Shown: piece by piece, positions 46,534-55,846 of the stretch | Position numbering within the stretch: the stretch's first letter is position 1 | Layout of the letters: every line of letters begins with the position of its first letter | Assembly (NCBI GenBank): GCA_020635905.1 | Contig: JACJYV010000004.1 | Location: 682,001 to 746,000 of the forward strand | Length of the DNA stretch: 64,000 nt | Direction: 5' to 3' | Source: Bacteroidia bacterium | GTDB lineage: Bacteria; Bacteroidota; Bacteroidia; J057; JADKCL01 | Translations under genes and position numbers: made by a program | The notes under the pieces: generated by a model | The model's input: the letters and a program-made list of their open reading frames with translations, nothing else | Database searches by the model: none | Told to the model about the DNA's origin: nothing

Positions 46534-47553
46534 ATGAGAGATTTCATGGATCCCAAAAACGAATTTGACCTGAGCGAGGAAGCAGTTCTTCGTCCCCAAA
46601 AATTCGGCGAATTTACCGGCCAGAAAAAGGTGGTCGAAAACCTGAAGATCTTCGTGGAAGCGGCCCGCATGCGCAATGAGCCCCTCGACCACGTGATCCT
46701 GCACGGCCCTCCCGGCCTGGGCAAAACCACCCTTTCCTACATCATATCCAACGAATTGGGCACCAGCATGAAGGCCACCTCGGGCCCCGTACTGGAAAAA
46801 CCCGGCGACCTGGCCGGCCTCCTCACCAACCTGGAAAAAGGCGACGTGCTCTTCATCGACGAGATCCATCGCCTGAGTCCTGTGGTGGAGGAATACCTCT
46901 ACTCAGCCATGGAGGACTTCAAGATAGACATCATGATCGAGACGGGCCCAAATGCCCGCAGTGTGGAAATCACCCTCAATCCGTTTACCCTGGTGGGTGC
47001 CACCACCCGCACCGGCCTGCTGACCGCTCCCCTCCTCGCCCGCTTTGGCATCAATTCCCGCCTCCACTACTACGATGCCCAGACCCTGACCAAAATCGTC
47101 ATGCGCTCTGCCCGGGTGCTCGAAGTGGCCATTGAACCCGAAGCCGCCTTTGAAGTGGCCCGCAGAAGCCGCGGCACCCCGCGTATCGCCAACCGTCTCC
47201 TCAGACGGACCCGCGATTTTGCCCAGGTCAAAGGCTCGGGTAAAATCACTTTCGAGATTGCCAAAATAACCCTGGAAGCACTGGAAGTGGACGAAGCAGG
47301 TCTCGACGACATGGACAACCGCATCCTGAGGGCCATTATAGAAAAGTTCAAGGGTGGACCTGTCGGGCTCAAAACCATTGCCACCGCGGTGGGCGAAGAG
47401 GCCGAAACCATCGAGGAAGTATTCGAGCCCTACCTGATCATGGAAGGATTCCTCAAGCGCACTGCCCGCGGACGCATGGCCACCGAGCATGCCTACAAAC
47501 ACTACGGCCTGGTACAGCCCGGCCAGGAAAATAATTTATTCAACCAAAGCTGA
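46534..47553 (+). CDS. ruvB: Holliday junction branch migration DNA helicase RuvB
   Basis: The start at 46534 (MRDFMDPKNEFDLSEE) gives 339 aa, the family length; upstream open codons lack homology. The protein has LRPQKFGEFTGQKKVVENL, Walker A GPPGLGKTTLSYII, Walker B DVLFIDEIHRL, the sensor and hairpin region GATTRTGLLTAPLLARFGI and the C-terminal RGRMATEHAYKHYG. RuvB hexamers with RuvA drive branch migration in recombination. ruvA and ruvC are not in the window. Its stop overlaps the next start by one base. Confidence 0.97.
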   Translation: MRDFMDPKNEFDLSEEAVLRPQKFGEFTGQKKVVENLKIFVEAARMRNEPLDHVILHGPPGLGKTTLSYIISNELGTSMKATSGPVLEKPGDLAGLLTNLEKGDVLFIDEIHRLSPVVEEYLYSAMEDFKIDIMIETGPNARSVEITLNPFTLVGATTRTGLLTAPLLARFGINSRLHYYDAQTLTKIVMRSARVLEVAIEPEAAFEVARRSRGTPRIANRLLRRTRDFAQVKGSGKITFEIAKITLEALEVDEAGLDDMDNRILRAIIEKFKGGPVGLKTIATAVGEEAETIEEVFEPYLIMEGFLKRTARGRMATEHAYKHYGLVQPGQENNLFNQS

Positions 47554-48302
47554 TGAGTTCCAGGTTCAAAATTTCTTTTTTACTCCTTATTATAAGTGTG
47601 ACTGTTTGGACTGCGGGTTGCAATGAAGTAAAGAATCCCAACCGCGAAGTTTCCGACGTGCTCGACCGCGAAGGATACCAGGATTACCGTCCCGATACCC
47701 AGGTGGTCTTTGTGGTGCGCGAACACGAGCAGATCCTGCGGGTGCCCGTCTGGATCGGGCGGGAAGATCTGCCCAATATCCTGGAACTGATGCACAAATA
47801 TCCCACGGGGCATGCTGATTCCACCCGCACTTACACGGAAGAACTGACCGGCGAAGGAAATCCCGAGGTGATCACCGAGCGGGTCTGGTTTCAGGAGGAT
47901 GAATACCGCACTTACTTTTCCATTTTTTCTGAGGGGGAAATGATCTTCAGCGATTCGGGCACCACTGATCTGGATTATTTTGCCCAGGTGATCTGGGAAG
48001 ATCCCGATGCCTTCATGACCGTCTATCCCTGGTCGGGCTTGTATTATTCTCAGTATAATTTTCCTGCTTACGAACCCGAACTGATGCCCTTTGCCACCAA
48101 CGAAACCAGCGTGGGCATGGAAATGATGCGCCGCCAGCTGGATCCCAAAGACCGCATGGCCCGCGAACGGGTATCCCGCGAGCTTCAGCAAAAGCTGGGC
48201 AACTTCAAAGGCAAAGCCCTGGTTTTGTCTGGCACCGTGGAGGCCGAGGTATATCTCTGGGATCAGTTGAAACGGGAATTTGTCCTGCTTTACGCTCCCT
48301 GA
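47553..48302 (+). CDS. Lipoprotein of unknown function coupled to ruvB
   Basis: The 249-aa protein has a lipoprotein signal with Cys23 in WTAGC. The mature part includes REHEQILRVPVWIGREDLPNILELM and a repeated aromatic/acidic pattern (YWEDPDAFMTVYPWSG-like). I do not recognise the family. The ATG overlaps the ruvB stop, and queG starts 3 bases after its stop, so the three genes are one operon. Its length and codon use are normal for a real gene. Confidence 0.8.
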   Translation: MSSRFKISFLLLIISVTVWTAGCNEVKNPNREVSDVLDREGYQDYRPDTQVVFVVREHEQILRVPVWIGREDLPNILELMHKYPTGHADSTRTYTEELTGEGNPEVITERVWFQEDEYRTYFSIFSEGEMIFSDSGTTDLDYFAQVIWEDPDAFMTVYPWSGLYYSQYNFPAYEPELMPFATNETSVGMEMMRRQLDPKDRMARERVSRELQQKLGNFKGKALVLSGTVEAEVYLWDQLKREFVLLYAP

Positions 48303-48305
48303 ACC

Positions 48306-49235
48306 GTGGATAAATCTGCAATTACCCTCCTGATCAAAGAAGAAGCCCAACGTCTGGGATTCGCACTGACCGGAATCTCCAAAGCAGAATTTCTCGAAGA
48401 GGAAGCCCGCGACCTCGAAACCTGGTTGCAGGAAGGCCGTCACGGCACCATGGAATGGATGGCCCAGCATTTCGACAAACGGACCGATCCACGGCTATTG
48501 GTCGAAGGAGCCAAATCTGTGATCAGTGTACTGCACAATTATTTCCCCGACCCAAGCCACCAACTGCCCGCAGACGCCCCCAAAATCTCGACCTATGCCT
48601 GGGGCGAGGATTACCATGCCGTATTGAAGCGAAAGCTCTATGCCCTGCTGGAATTCATCCAGGTAAAGGTTGGCGCTGTCAGCGCCCGGGTCTTCACCGA
48701 CAGCGCCCCTGTAATGGACAAAGCGTGGGCCCGCCGTTCAGGACTGGGGTGGATTGGGAAGAATACCAATCTGATTCATCCCAAAATGGGGAGTTGGTTT
48801 TTTATCGGGGAAATAATCCTGGATCTCGAACTGGAAGCAGATGGCCCGATCAAAGATTATTGCGGCACCTGCACCAAATGCCTGGAAGCCTGTCCCACGG
48901 ATGCCCTTACTCCTTACCAGATCGATTCCAATAAGTGCATTTCCTATCTTACCATCGAGTTAAAGGAGAATATTCCTGCTGAATACCGCCAAAAGTTGGA
49001 TGGCTGGGCCTATGGCTGCGACATTTGTCAGGAGGTTTGTCCCTGGAATTCATTTTCGCAGGTTCATCACGGACAGGAATTCAAACCCCTCGATCACATC
49101 CTGGAATACAACCGCAAAGATTGGACTGAATTGAGTAAATCCAGATTCTCTAAACTGACCCGCCCATCGGCCATGTCACGCATTCGTTTTGAAAAGTGGC
49201 TGGACAATCTGGACGCCTCCCGGGAGGAAAGCTGA
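48306..49235 (+). CDS. queG: Epoxyqueuosine reductase
   Basis: Translation probably starts at GTG 48306, three bases after the lipoprotein stop. The 309-aa protein matches QueG: GFALTGISKAEFLEEEARDLETWL, the cobalamin/Fe-S reductase core KAWARRSGLGWIGKNTNLI, and two ferredoxin-like [4Fe-4S] motifs, CGTCTKCLEACP and CDICQEVCPWN. It performs the last step of queuosine formation in tRNA. The C-terminal domain is shorter than in E. coli (379 aa), as in many Bacteroidota. The stop directly abuts the stop of the converging gene. Confidence 0.95.
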   Translation: MDKSAITLLIKEEAQRLGFALTGISKAEFLEEEARDLETWLQEGRHGTMEWMAQHFDKRTDPRLLVEGAKSVISVLHNYFPDPSHQLPADAPKISTYAWGEDYHAVLKRKLYALLEFIQVKVGAVSARVFTDSAPVMDKAWARRSGLGWIGKNTNLIHPKMGSWFFIGEIILDLELEADGPIKDYCGTCTKCLEACPTDALTPYQIDSNKCISYLTIELKENIPAEYRQKLDGWAYGCDICQEVCPWNSFSQVHHGQEFKPLDHILEYNRKDWTELSKSRFSKLTRPSAMSRIRFEKWLDNLDASREES

Positions 49236-50360
49236 TTACTCCTTGATTATACGACGGAAATGGGATTGCCCGTTGTGGGTGAATTTGACCAGATAAGCCC
49301 CTACCCTGTACTCTTTCAGATCCAGGCTGGTCTGGGCAAATCCGTCTTCACCCGCATTGGAAAAGATCATTCTGCCCTGCAAATCAAACACTTCCAGTTT
49401 CCATTTTCCGCTGAGAAAACTGCCCTGGGTGCTTGCCACAACCTCTTCGCTGGCAGGTACGGGAAAAACCACAAAATCTGCCTCTGCATTGATACCATTG
49501 ATCTTATAGGCCTGGGAGAAATGCTCATTCCCCTGAATATCCACGATTCTGAGACGGTAAAAAGCCTCTGAAACAGCAGAATTATCATCCAGAAAATCAA
49601 AATGCCAGCCTTCGGCCCCAATCCCCAGGGTTTGTCCTTTGCCCCGTGAGATAAAATTCTCCCCGTCGAAAGACCGCTGCACCTCATAAGTATAATCTGC
49701 CCCGTTTGAAACCGCCCAATCCACTTTCACCTGCTGCTCAGAAATGCGCTCAGCCCGAAGGGAAAGGTTTTCAACGGGAAGAATGGTGCCAAAAGAAAAA
49801 TTGTCCACCTTGGTCCAGACACTTCCGCTGGCAGGTGGACCACTTCGTACAGAAAGGAATCCTCCCGTAAGGGGAGCACTAAATACCGCAGTCCGCTGTG
49901 TCCATTGGGTATTTGAAACGGGCCCAGGATTAGAATGAACCAACGTACCGAAGGTACCAATGGTATTTGTAACCCCAAGTTCCATGGGAGGTCCAGTATA
50001 AGAGGACCATCTATTATCGTAAAAAATGACTGAATAGGTGTTTCCGGCAATGAGAGGAGAGGATAATTGCATGGTCACCTGATCTGTACCCCCGCCTGTA
50101 AAGGCTATGTACCAGCTTCCGCTTTGCGGTCCCAACCCATAAGTGGTGGATGAAATAATATCCAGATTTCCAACCCCTCCTCCATAGGTTCCAAAGCCAA
50201 AAGTATTGCTCATGGTGGCGTTGAAAGCGGTATTGGTCATGTTGATTTTGTCCGTGCCAGCAGTATTGATCTCAAAATTCCCATTCAGGAAAGATTGAGC
50301 CCACCCCGGGAGAGATATGACTGTAAAGGCAAGTAATATTATGGCGACCCTTTTCATCAA
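49236..50360 (-). CDS. Secreted beta-sandwich protein with T9SS sorting domain
   Basis: The 374-aa protein has a signal peptide (cleaved after GWAQ). The N-terminal domain SFLNGNFEINTAG...SGSWYIAFTGGGTDQVTMQLSSPLIAG resembles carbohydrate-binding or PEP-CTERM-like beta-sandwich domains. A strand region with YEVQRSFDGENFISRGKGQ...FYRLRIVDIQGNEHFSQAY follows, and a T9SS type A sorting domain (FVVFPVPASEEVVAS...VGAYLVKFTHNGQSHFRRIIKE) ends the protein. No catalytic residues are recognised. The two Met codons at the start are equally possible. Confidence 0.82.
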   Translation of the reverse strand: MMKRVAIILLAFTVISLPGWAQSFLNGNFEINTAGTDKINMTNTAFNATMSNTFGFGTYGGGVGNLDIISSTTYGLGPQSGSWYIAFTGGGTDQVTMQLSSPLIAGNTYSVIFYDNRWSSYTGPPMELGVTNTIGTFGTLVHSNPGPVSNTQWTQRTAVFSAPLTGGFLSVRSGPPASGSVWTKVDNFSFGTILPVENLSLRAERISEQQVKVDWAVSNGADYTYEVQRSFDGENFISRGKGQTLGIGAEGWHFDFLDDNSAVSEAFYRLRIVDIQGNEHFSQAYKINGINAEADFVVFPVPASEEVVASTQGSFLSGKWKLEVFDLQGRMIFSNAGEDGFAQTSLDLKEYRVGAYLVKFTHNGQSHFRRIIKE

Positions 50361-50423
50361 TTTTCAACTACACATATTAATATACAAAAATAACAAATCC
50401 ACATCCTTATGTTTACATTTTTC

Positions 50424-50454
50424 TTGGTATTTGTTGAAGGCGTTTCTAACTTGC
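50424..50454 (+). promoter_or_regulatory. Candidate atpD promoter
   Basis: TTG (50424-50426) and TAACTTGC (50447-50454) are separated by 20 bases. The -7 box is a variant of TAnnTTTG; the same TAACTTGC occurs upstream of the fourth PorE-like gene. Confidence 0.35.
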
Positions 50455-50491
50455 GCTCGATTTTCAAAAGTAATCCATTTATCCATATCTA

Positions 50492-52009
50492 ATGGCACAA
50501 AATAAAGGAAAAGTAGCACAAGTAATCGGCCCGGTAGTTGACGTTGAGTTCAGCGGGGAAGGTTCTACACTGCCAAAAATTCTGAATGCGCTGACCATCA
50601 CCCGCAAGGATGGCAGCCTTATTTATCTGGAAGTTCAGCAGCACCTTGGAGAAAACCGCGTGCGGACCATCTCCATGGACTCCACCGACGGTCTCGAAAG
50701 AGGCATGGAGGTGCAGGATCTGGCCCGTACCATTGAAATGCCTACCGGAGATGCTATCAAAGGACGCCTTTTCAACGTGGTGGGTGATGCCATCGACGGA
50801 CTTCCCAAGCCTGAATCTGATGGAGGATATGCTATCCACCGTCCCGCTCCCAAATTCGAAGACCTTGCTACCCAGCCAGAGATTCTCCTCACGGGTATCA
50901 AAGTTATCGACCTGATTGCTCCCTACCTCAAAGGTGGTAAGATCGGTCTCTTCGGGGGTGCCGGGGTAGGTAAAACGGTATTGATTCAGGAACTGATCAA
51001 TAACATCGCCAAAGCTCACTCTGGTCTGTCTGTATTTGCTGGTGTGGGTGAACGTACCCGCGAAGGAAACGACCTCCTCCGTGAGATGATCGAAGCCAAC
51101 GTAATCCGTTACGGAGCTGCCTTCAAGCACTCCATGGAAGAAGGTGGCTGGGACCTCAGCTCTGTGGATCTCGACGCCATGAAAGAATCTCAGGTAACGC
51201 TGATCTTCGGTCAGATGAACGAACCTCCCGGAGCCCGTGCCCGTGTGGCCCTTGCTGGTCTGTCTGTAGCTGAGTACTTCCGCGATGGTACCGAAGAAAC
51301 CGGCGGTCGTGACGTACTCTTCTTCATTGACAACATCTTCCGTTTTACCCAGGCAGGTTCTGAAGTATCCGCTCTGCTTGGAAGGATGCCTTCCGCCGTA
51401 GGTTACCAGCCCACCCTGGCCTCTGAAATGGGTGCCATGCAGGAAAGAATTACCTCCACCAACCGCGGATCCATTACCTCCATCCAGGCCGTTTACGTAC
51501 CTGCTGACGACTACACGGACCCAGCCCCTGCAACCACCTTTGCCCACCTTGACGCCACCACCGAACTTTCCCGTCCGCTGGCTTCACTGGGTATTTATCC
51601 TGCAGTGGATCCCCTTTCCTCCTCCAGCCGCATCCTTTCCCCCGCCATTGTGGGCGAAGCTCACTATAACTGCGCTCAGCGCGTGATCAACATTCTCCAG
51701 AAATACAAAGACCTCCAGGACATCATCGCGATTCTCGGTATGGACGAACTTTCTGAAGAAGATAAGCAGACTGTATCCCGCGCCCGTAAAATTCAGCGTT
51801 TCCTTTCCCAGCCTTTCCACGTAGCCGAGCAGTTTACGGGTATGCAGGGTAAATTCGTTTCGATCGAGGATACCATCAAAGGATTCAACATGATCCTCGA
51901 CGGTGACCTTGACCACCTGCCCGAACCTTCCTTCTACCTCAAAGGTGGAATTGAAGAAGCCATAGAAGCAGGTAACAAACTGATCGCTGAAGAAAAATCC
52001 AAAGCATAA
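50492..52009 (+). CDS. atpD: F1F0 ATP synthase subunit beta
   Basis: The 505-aa protein is the catalytic F1 subunit: GKVAQVIGPVVDVEF at the N-terminus, the P-loop GGAGVGKTVLIQE, ERTREGNDL, the adenine-binding and DELSEED (DELSEEDK) loop that interacts with the gamma subunit, and LSQPFHVAEQFTG. Codon use is optimised relative to its neighbours. Only atpC follows; the other subunits are elsewhere, which is the usual Bacteroidota arrangement of a separate atpDC operon. The stop overlaps the atpC start by one base. Confidence 0.98.
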   Translation: MAQNKGKVAQVIGPVVDVEFSGEGSTLPKILNALTITRKDGSLIYLEVQQHLGENRVRTISMDSTDGLERGMEVQDLARTIEMPTGDAIKGRLFNVVGDAIDGLPKPESDGGYAIHRPAPKFEDLATQPEILLTGIKVIDLIAPYLKGGKIGLFGGAGVGKTVLIQELINNIAKAHSGLSVFAGVGERTREGNDLLREMIEANVIRYGAAFKHSMEEGGWDLSSVDLDAMKESQVTLIFGQMNEPPGARARVALAGLSVAEYFRDGTEETGGRDVLFFIDNIFRFTQAGSEVSALLGRMPSAVGYQPTLASEMGAMQERITSTNRGSITSIQAVYVPADDYTDPAPATTFAHLDATTELSRPLASLGIYPAVDPLSSSSRILSPAIVGEAHYNCAQRVINILQKYKDLQDIIAILGMDELSEEDKQTVSRARKIQRFLSQPFHVAEQFTGMQGKFVSIEDTIKGFNMILDGDLDHLPEPSFYLKGGIEEAIEAGNKLIAEEKSKA

Positions 52010-52266
52010 TGAAAACGCTCGAACTCAACATCCTGACCCCTGAAAAAACCGTCTTCTCTGGCGAAGTAGCCAGCGTACAAGTCAAGGGAACCAACGGCGG
52101 ATTTCAGGTGCTGCACAACCACGCTCCCATGATTTCCACCCTGCAAAAGGGCGAAATCAAAGTAAAAACCAGCAGCGAGGAGAAGTCATTCTCTGCAGGA
52201 AGTGGCGTAATGGAAGTTCTTGACAATAAGGTAATTATCCTTATTGAAGAAGTCATCGAATCCTGA
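52009..52266 (+). CDS. atpC: F1F0 ATP synthase subunit epsilon
   Basis: The 85-aa protein has the epsilon beta-sandwich sequence LNILTPEKTVFSGEVASVQVKG...VLHNHAPMISTLQKGEIKV...GSGVMEVLDNKVIILIE. It lacks the C-terminal two-helix domain of longer epsilon subunits, as in other Bacteroidota. It is coupled to atpD by TAATG and followed by a terminator. Confidence 0.95.
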   Translation: MKTLELNILTPEKTVFSGEVASVQVKGTNGGFQVLHNHAPMISTLQKGEIKVKTSSEEKSFSAGSGVMEVLDNKVIILIEEVIES

Positions 52267-52287
52267 GGTTCAAGCAAAACAACACAG

Positions 52288-52323
52288 CCGGTTTTTGTCC
52301 CAGGACGAAAACCGGTTTTTTTT
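52288..52323 (+). terminator. atpDC terminator
   Basis: CCGGTTTTTGTCC and GGACGAAAACCGG form a 13-bp hairpin with one mismatch, followed by eight or more T. Confidence 0.88.
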
Positions 52324-52343
52324 AGCCCGAATTTTTGAAAGCC

Positions 52344-53030
52344 ATGCGCATAGACATCCTTTCCGTCGTTCCCGACCAGTTGACCAGCCCCCTCAACACC
52401 AGCATCATCAAACGGGCTTGTGACAAGGGTCTGGTGGAAATTGTGGTGCACGACATTCGGGAATTTGGCCAGGGCAAATACAAACAGGTGGACGACACTG
52501 TTTTTGGTGGAGGAGCAGGCATGGTGCTGATGATAGAACCCATCGCCCTTTGTATCCGCAACCTGCAATCCCAAAGGAAGTACGACGAGATCATCTACAT
52601 GACTCCCGACGGGGAAACCCTGAAGCAGAGTCATTGCAATCAGATGAGCCTGCTGGAGAATATCATCATCCTGTGCGGCCATTACAAGGGAATCGACCAG
52701 CGGATTCGGGATATTTTCATAACCCGGGAGATTTCCATTGGGGATTTTGTGCTTTCTGGAGGAGAATTGCCAGCTCTCATGCTGACCGACGCCCTGGTGA
52801 GGTTGTTGCCGGGTTCCATTGGCGATGAAACTTCGGCCCTGAGCGATTCCTTTCAGGACAATCTGCTGGAAGCGCCCATTTACACCCGTCCCCGGGAATT
52901 TGAAGGGCACAAGGTGCCCGATATCCTGCTGAGTGGCAATTTCCCCGAAATTGACAAGTGGCGAGACCAGATGGCTTATGAAAAAACCCGGCTGCGCAGG
53001 CCCGATTTGCTTGATTTTGACGGGGAATAA
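52344..53030 (+). CDS. trmD: tRNA (guanosine(37)-N1)-methyltransferase
   Basis: The ATG at 52344 (MRIDILSVVPDQL) is preferred over a TTG three codons upstream. The 228-aa protein has the trefoil-knot SPOUT features of TrmD: YKQVDDTVFGGGAGMVL, YMTPDGE, CGHYKGIDQRI and EISIGDFVLSGGELPALMLTDALVRLLPG. It methylates N1 of G37 next to the anticodon and prevents +1 frameshifting. As in many genomes it lies directly before rplS, though here rplS has its own promoter. Confidence 0.97.
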   Translation: MRIDILSVVPDQLTSPLNTSIIKRACDKGLVEIVVHDIREFGQGKYKQVDDTVFGGGAGMVLMIEPIALCIRNLQSQRKYDEIIYMTPDGETLKQSHCNQMSLLENIIILCGHYKGIDQRIRDIFITREISIGDFVLSGGELPALMLTDALVRLLPGSIGDETSALSDSFQDNLLEAPIYTRPREFEGHKVPDILLSGNFPEIDKWRDQMAYEKTRLRRPDLLDFDGE

Positions 53031-53060
53031 AAAGGATAAAAGAATATTGCAAAAAAGCCG

Positions 53061-53098
53061 TTTTTTGACTTGTACTTTGAGGAATTTCCTTATATTTG
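53061..53098 (+). promoter_or_regulatory. rplS promoter (TTG-N18-TATATTTG)
   Basis: TTG at 53070-53072 and TATATTTG at 53091-53098 are 18 bases apart; an alternative TTG at 53065-53067 would give 23. Both fit the Bacteroidota consensus. The -7 box ends 44 bases before the rplS ATG. Confidence 0.7.
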
Positions 53099-53142
53099 CA
53101 GTCTTGAATTTGAAACCATAAGTTTTAAGATATACTATCCTG

Positions 53143-53493
53143 ATGGAAGAATTAATTAAACTGATCGAAGCCCCCTACGAAAAAAACGATATCCCTGATT
53201 TTCAGGCGGGCGACACGTTGAACGTTCACGTGTTGATTAAGGAAGGCGATAAAGAGCGTATCCAGCAATATCAAGGGGTTTGCATTCAGCGTAAAAACGG
53301 TTCAGGCATGAAAGCCAGCTTTACCGTTCGCAAAATTTCCGGTGGCAAAGGTGTAGAGAGAATTTTCCCCCTCCACTCCCCCTCCATTGCAAAAATTGAA
53401 GTCGTACGCCGCGGGGTGGTAAGAAGAGCCAAACTCTTCTACCTGAGAGACCTGAGCGGTAAATCTGCAAGGATTAAAGAGCGTCGTTCTTAA
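53143..53493 (+). CDS. rplS: 50S ribosomal protein L19
   Basis: The 116-aa protein is a complete L19, with PDFQAGDTLNVHVLIKEGDKERIQQYQGV, KNGSGMKASFTVRKISGGKGVERIFPLHSP and the C-terminal YLRDLSGKSARIKE. L19 sits at the subunit interface near the 16S-23S contact. A strong promoter precedes it and a terminator follows. Confidence 0.98.
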   Translation: MEELIKLIEAPYEKNDIPDFQAGDTLNVHVLIKEGDKERIQQYQGVCIQRKNGSGMKASFTVRKISGGKGVERIFPLHSPSIAKIEVVRRGVVRRAKLFYLRDLSGKSARIKERRS

Positions 53494-53513
53494 TACGATC
53501 CTCCTAAAAATAC

Positions 53514-53541
53514 AAAGCGACCCCATTCGGGTCGCTTTTTT
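53514..53541 (+). terminator. rplS terminator
   Basis: AAAGCGACCC and GGGTCGCTTT form a 10-bp stem with loop CATTC, followed by T residues. Confidence 0.9.
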
Positions 53542-53641
53542 TATATTCGACCTTCTGATTATTTCAATTATGGTAACATTTTAACTCTTTTTTACTAAAT
53601 TAAACCATCCATATTTTTCCTGAAACCCTCCTAAACCAAGG

Positions 53642-55798
53642 ATGATGAAACTGTTACCATGGATCGTGATACTCCAATTGATCTCCTATTCGGCCTTTGC
53701 CGGCGAGGGGAATAAAGATCCGGTCGAGAAAATCCACAAGAGAGCTGCCTGGCACCTGAAACAATCTGATTTTCTAAGGGCTGCCCCATTCCTCAGAGAA
53801 TGCGTTAACCTGAAGCCTGACAATGCGCAATACGCATTTGAGCTCGGCAAAAGCCTCTTCGAGGCTTCTCAGTATGAGGAGGCTCTGCCCTACCTCATCC
53901 GCGCCTACAATCTGGATCCTTCGGCCGGCAAGGAACTCGACTTTTACATGGCCCGCGCCCTGCACTACAACCAGTCCTTTGAAGAAGCCATTGATTTTTA
54001 TCATGCAGCGCTCAATAAGCTCCAAAGTTCAGACAGCAGATACGAAATCTGTCAGGCGGGCATAGAGCAATGCCGCGCCGCGCCTGAAATCCTGAAATTG
54101 CAAAAAGACTTCGAAATCAAAAACCTGGGTTGCTTTGTCAATTCCAGGTATCCTGAGTATGCAGCCACCTTCAATGGAGAGCATAATTTCATGATATTCA
54201 CCACCCGGCGCCCCCGCAAGATAGCCCAAATGGCCTGGGGACGGTACCTCTGGCAGGATATCAACGAGGAAGTTTACGAAGCGCAGTTGGTGGATACCAC
54301 CTGGATGAAATCCAAACTGTTTGTGCGGCCCATTCCCCGCTTCAGTCACGACGCCTCCATCGCCCTTTCCAAAGACGGGGAAAGCCTGATCTACTATCTC
54401 GACAAAAACAAAGGAGATATATTCATTTCCAGAAAGGTGGATGGAAAATGGGGCAAACGGGAAAGTATCGGCGAAAATATCAACACCAAAAAGTATAACG
54501 AGCCTTCAGTCTGGATTTCGCCCACGGGCCAGCGGCTCTTTTATGTCTCGGACAAACCCGGCGGAATTGGTAAAAAAGACCTCTATGTATCCACCCGTCA
54601 GGAAGACGGAAACTGGGGACCAGGGGAAAATCTTGGCTCAGACATCAATACGGCCCTCGATGAGGATGCGCCGTTCCTTTCAGAAGATGAAAAAACCTTG
54701 TACTTCTCTTCCCGCGGACACAATTCCATGGGCGGCTACGATGTATTCAAATGCACCCTCATGCCTGATGGCAGCTGGGGAAAGCCAGAAAACCTGGGCA
54801 TCCCGGCCAATTCCGTGGGAGACGACATTTATTATGTGGAGGAGGAAGGCGGAAAAACCTGGTACCTGAGTTCTGATCGCCCGGGCGGGTACGGGGAAAA
54901 GGATATTTACATGGGAACGGCTGGGCGCAAGCCCTCAGATTGTGGCCCTACTCCCCTGGCAGGTACGGTTTTTGACAAAACCACCCAATCACCTATCCAG
55001 GCAGACGTATTGCTCATGGATCCGGACGGTAAAAAGGTAATTACCACCATGCAAACCAGTCAGGATGGGAAATTTGCCATTACCCTGCCTGCAGGCATGG
55101 AAACCTTCAAGCTGGATGTAAATGTAAGCTCCAAAGAATCAGCCTCTTCAGGCGCCAGCGCCCTTGAAACAGGCCGGGTCAATATCCTCTCGGGCAGGAT
55201 TGTGGACGACGTTACCCAGGAGCCTCTGGGAGGCTCCGTGGAGCTGGTTGACCCGCGAAGCGGGACGGTGCTGGACGAAGTTTACACCAATCCCAAAACG
55301 GGAAATTATTACGTCCCGGTGGAAAGTGGCCGCGAATATCTCCTGCGGGCCAAATCTCAGCAATACCGTACTTTGGAAGAAGAGTTTTCCGTTTCTCCCA
55401 AAGGAAAGATCGAAACTCACCAGGCCGAACTTGGCTTACAACCTGCCTTCAATCAGGTCAATAAGATTGTGCTCAACTGGCAGTTCTTTGATGTGAACCA
55501 ATACGCAGTCAAGGACTTTTACTCAGAAGACCTGACCAACCTGGTTCAGGTGATGAAAAAGATTCCTGAGCTCAAGTTGCGCATCATCGGCCATACAGAC
55601 GGTGACGGAACGGTGGAATATAACCAGGTTCTTTCTGAAAAAAGGGCCAAATCTGTGCTCGCATATCTGGTCGAAAAAGGCATCAGTGCAGAACGGCTGG
55701 AGGCCAGCGGACGGGGTGAAACAGAGCCACTTTATCCCAATACCAACAAAAGGTTGAAAAAATGGAACAGGCGGGTTGAACTTTACATCGTAAATTAA
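53642..55798 (+). CDS. PorE-like TPR/beta-propeller/OmpA protein 1
   Basis: The 718-aa protein has a signal peptide, TPR-like helices (about 30-150: LKPDNAQYAFELGKSLFEASQYEEAL), a PD40/WD40-like propeller (about 175-430, with repeated LYFSSRGHNSMGGYDVF-type blades), a carboxypeptidase-regulatory-like region (two segments near 445 and 520) and a C-terminal OmpA domain (about 605-716: LRIIGHTDGDGTVEYNQVLSEKRAKSVLAYL and NRRVELYI). This is the domain order of PorE (PG1058) of the T9SS, which links the secretion machinery to peptidoglycan. It is the first of four such genes here, so individual roles may differ. The second gene follows after 48 bases. Confidence 0.85.
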   Translation: MMKLLPWIVILQLISYSAFAGEGNKDPVEKIHKRAAWHLKQSDFLRAAPFLRECVNLKPDNAQYAFELGKSLFEASQYEEALPYLIRAYNLDPSAGKELDFYMARALHYNQSFEEAIDFYHAALNKLQSSDSRYEICQAGIEQCRAAPEILKLQKDFEIKNLGCFVNSRYPEYAATFNGEHNFMIFTTRRPRKIAQMAWGRYLWQDINEEVYEAQLVDTTWMKSKLFVRPIPRFSHDASIALSKDGESLIYYLDKNKGDIFISRKVDGKWGKRESIGENINTKKYNEPSVWISPTGQRLFYVSDKPGGIGKKDLYVSTRQEDGNWGPGENLGSDINTALDEDAPFLSEDEKTLYFSSRGHNSMGGYDVFKCTLMPDGSWGKPENLGIPANSVGDDIYYVEEEGGKTWYLSSDRPGGYGEKDIYMGTAGRKPSDCGPTPLAGTVFDKTTQSPIQADVLLMDPDGKKVITTMQTSQDGKFAITLPAGMETFKLDVNVSSKESASSGASALETGRVNILSGRIVDDVTQEPLGGSVELVDPRSGTVLDEVYTNPKTGNYYVPVESGREYLLRAKSQQYRTLEEEFSVSPKGKIETHQAELGLQPAFNQVNKIVLNWQFFDVNQYAVKDFYSEDLTNLVQVMKKIPELKLRIIGHTDGDGTVEYNQVLSEKRAKSVLAYLVEKGISAERLEASGRGETEPLYPNTNKRLKKWNRRVELYIVN

Positions 55799-55846
55799 AA
55801 TCATACTAAACCTTTGGTCAACTACCAACTAATTAAGTATCTGTTA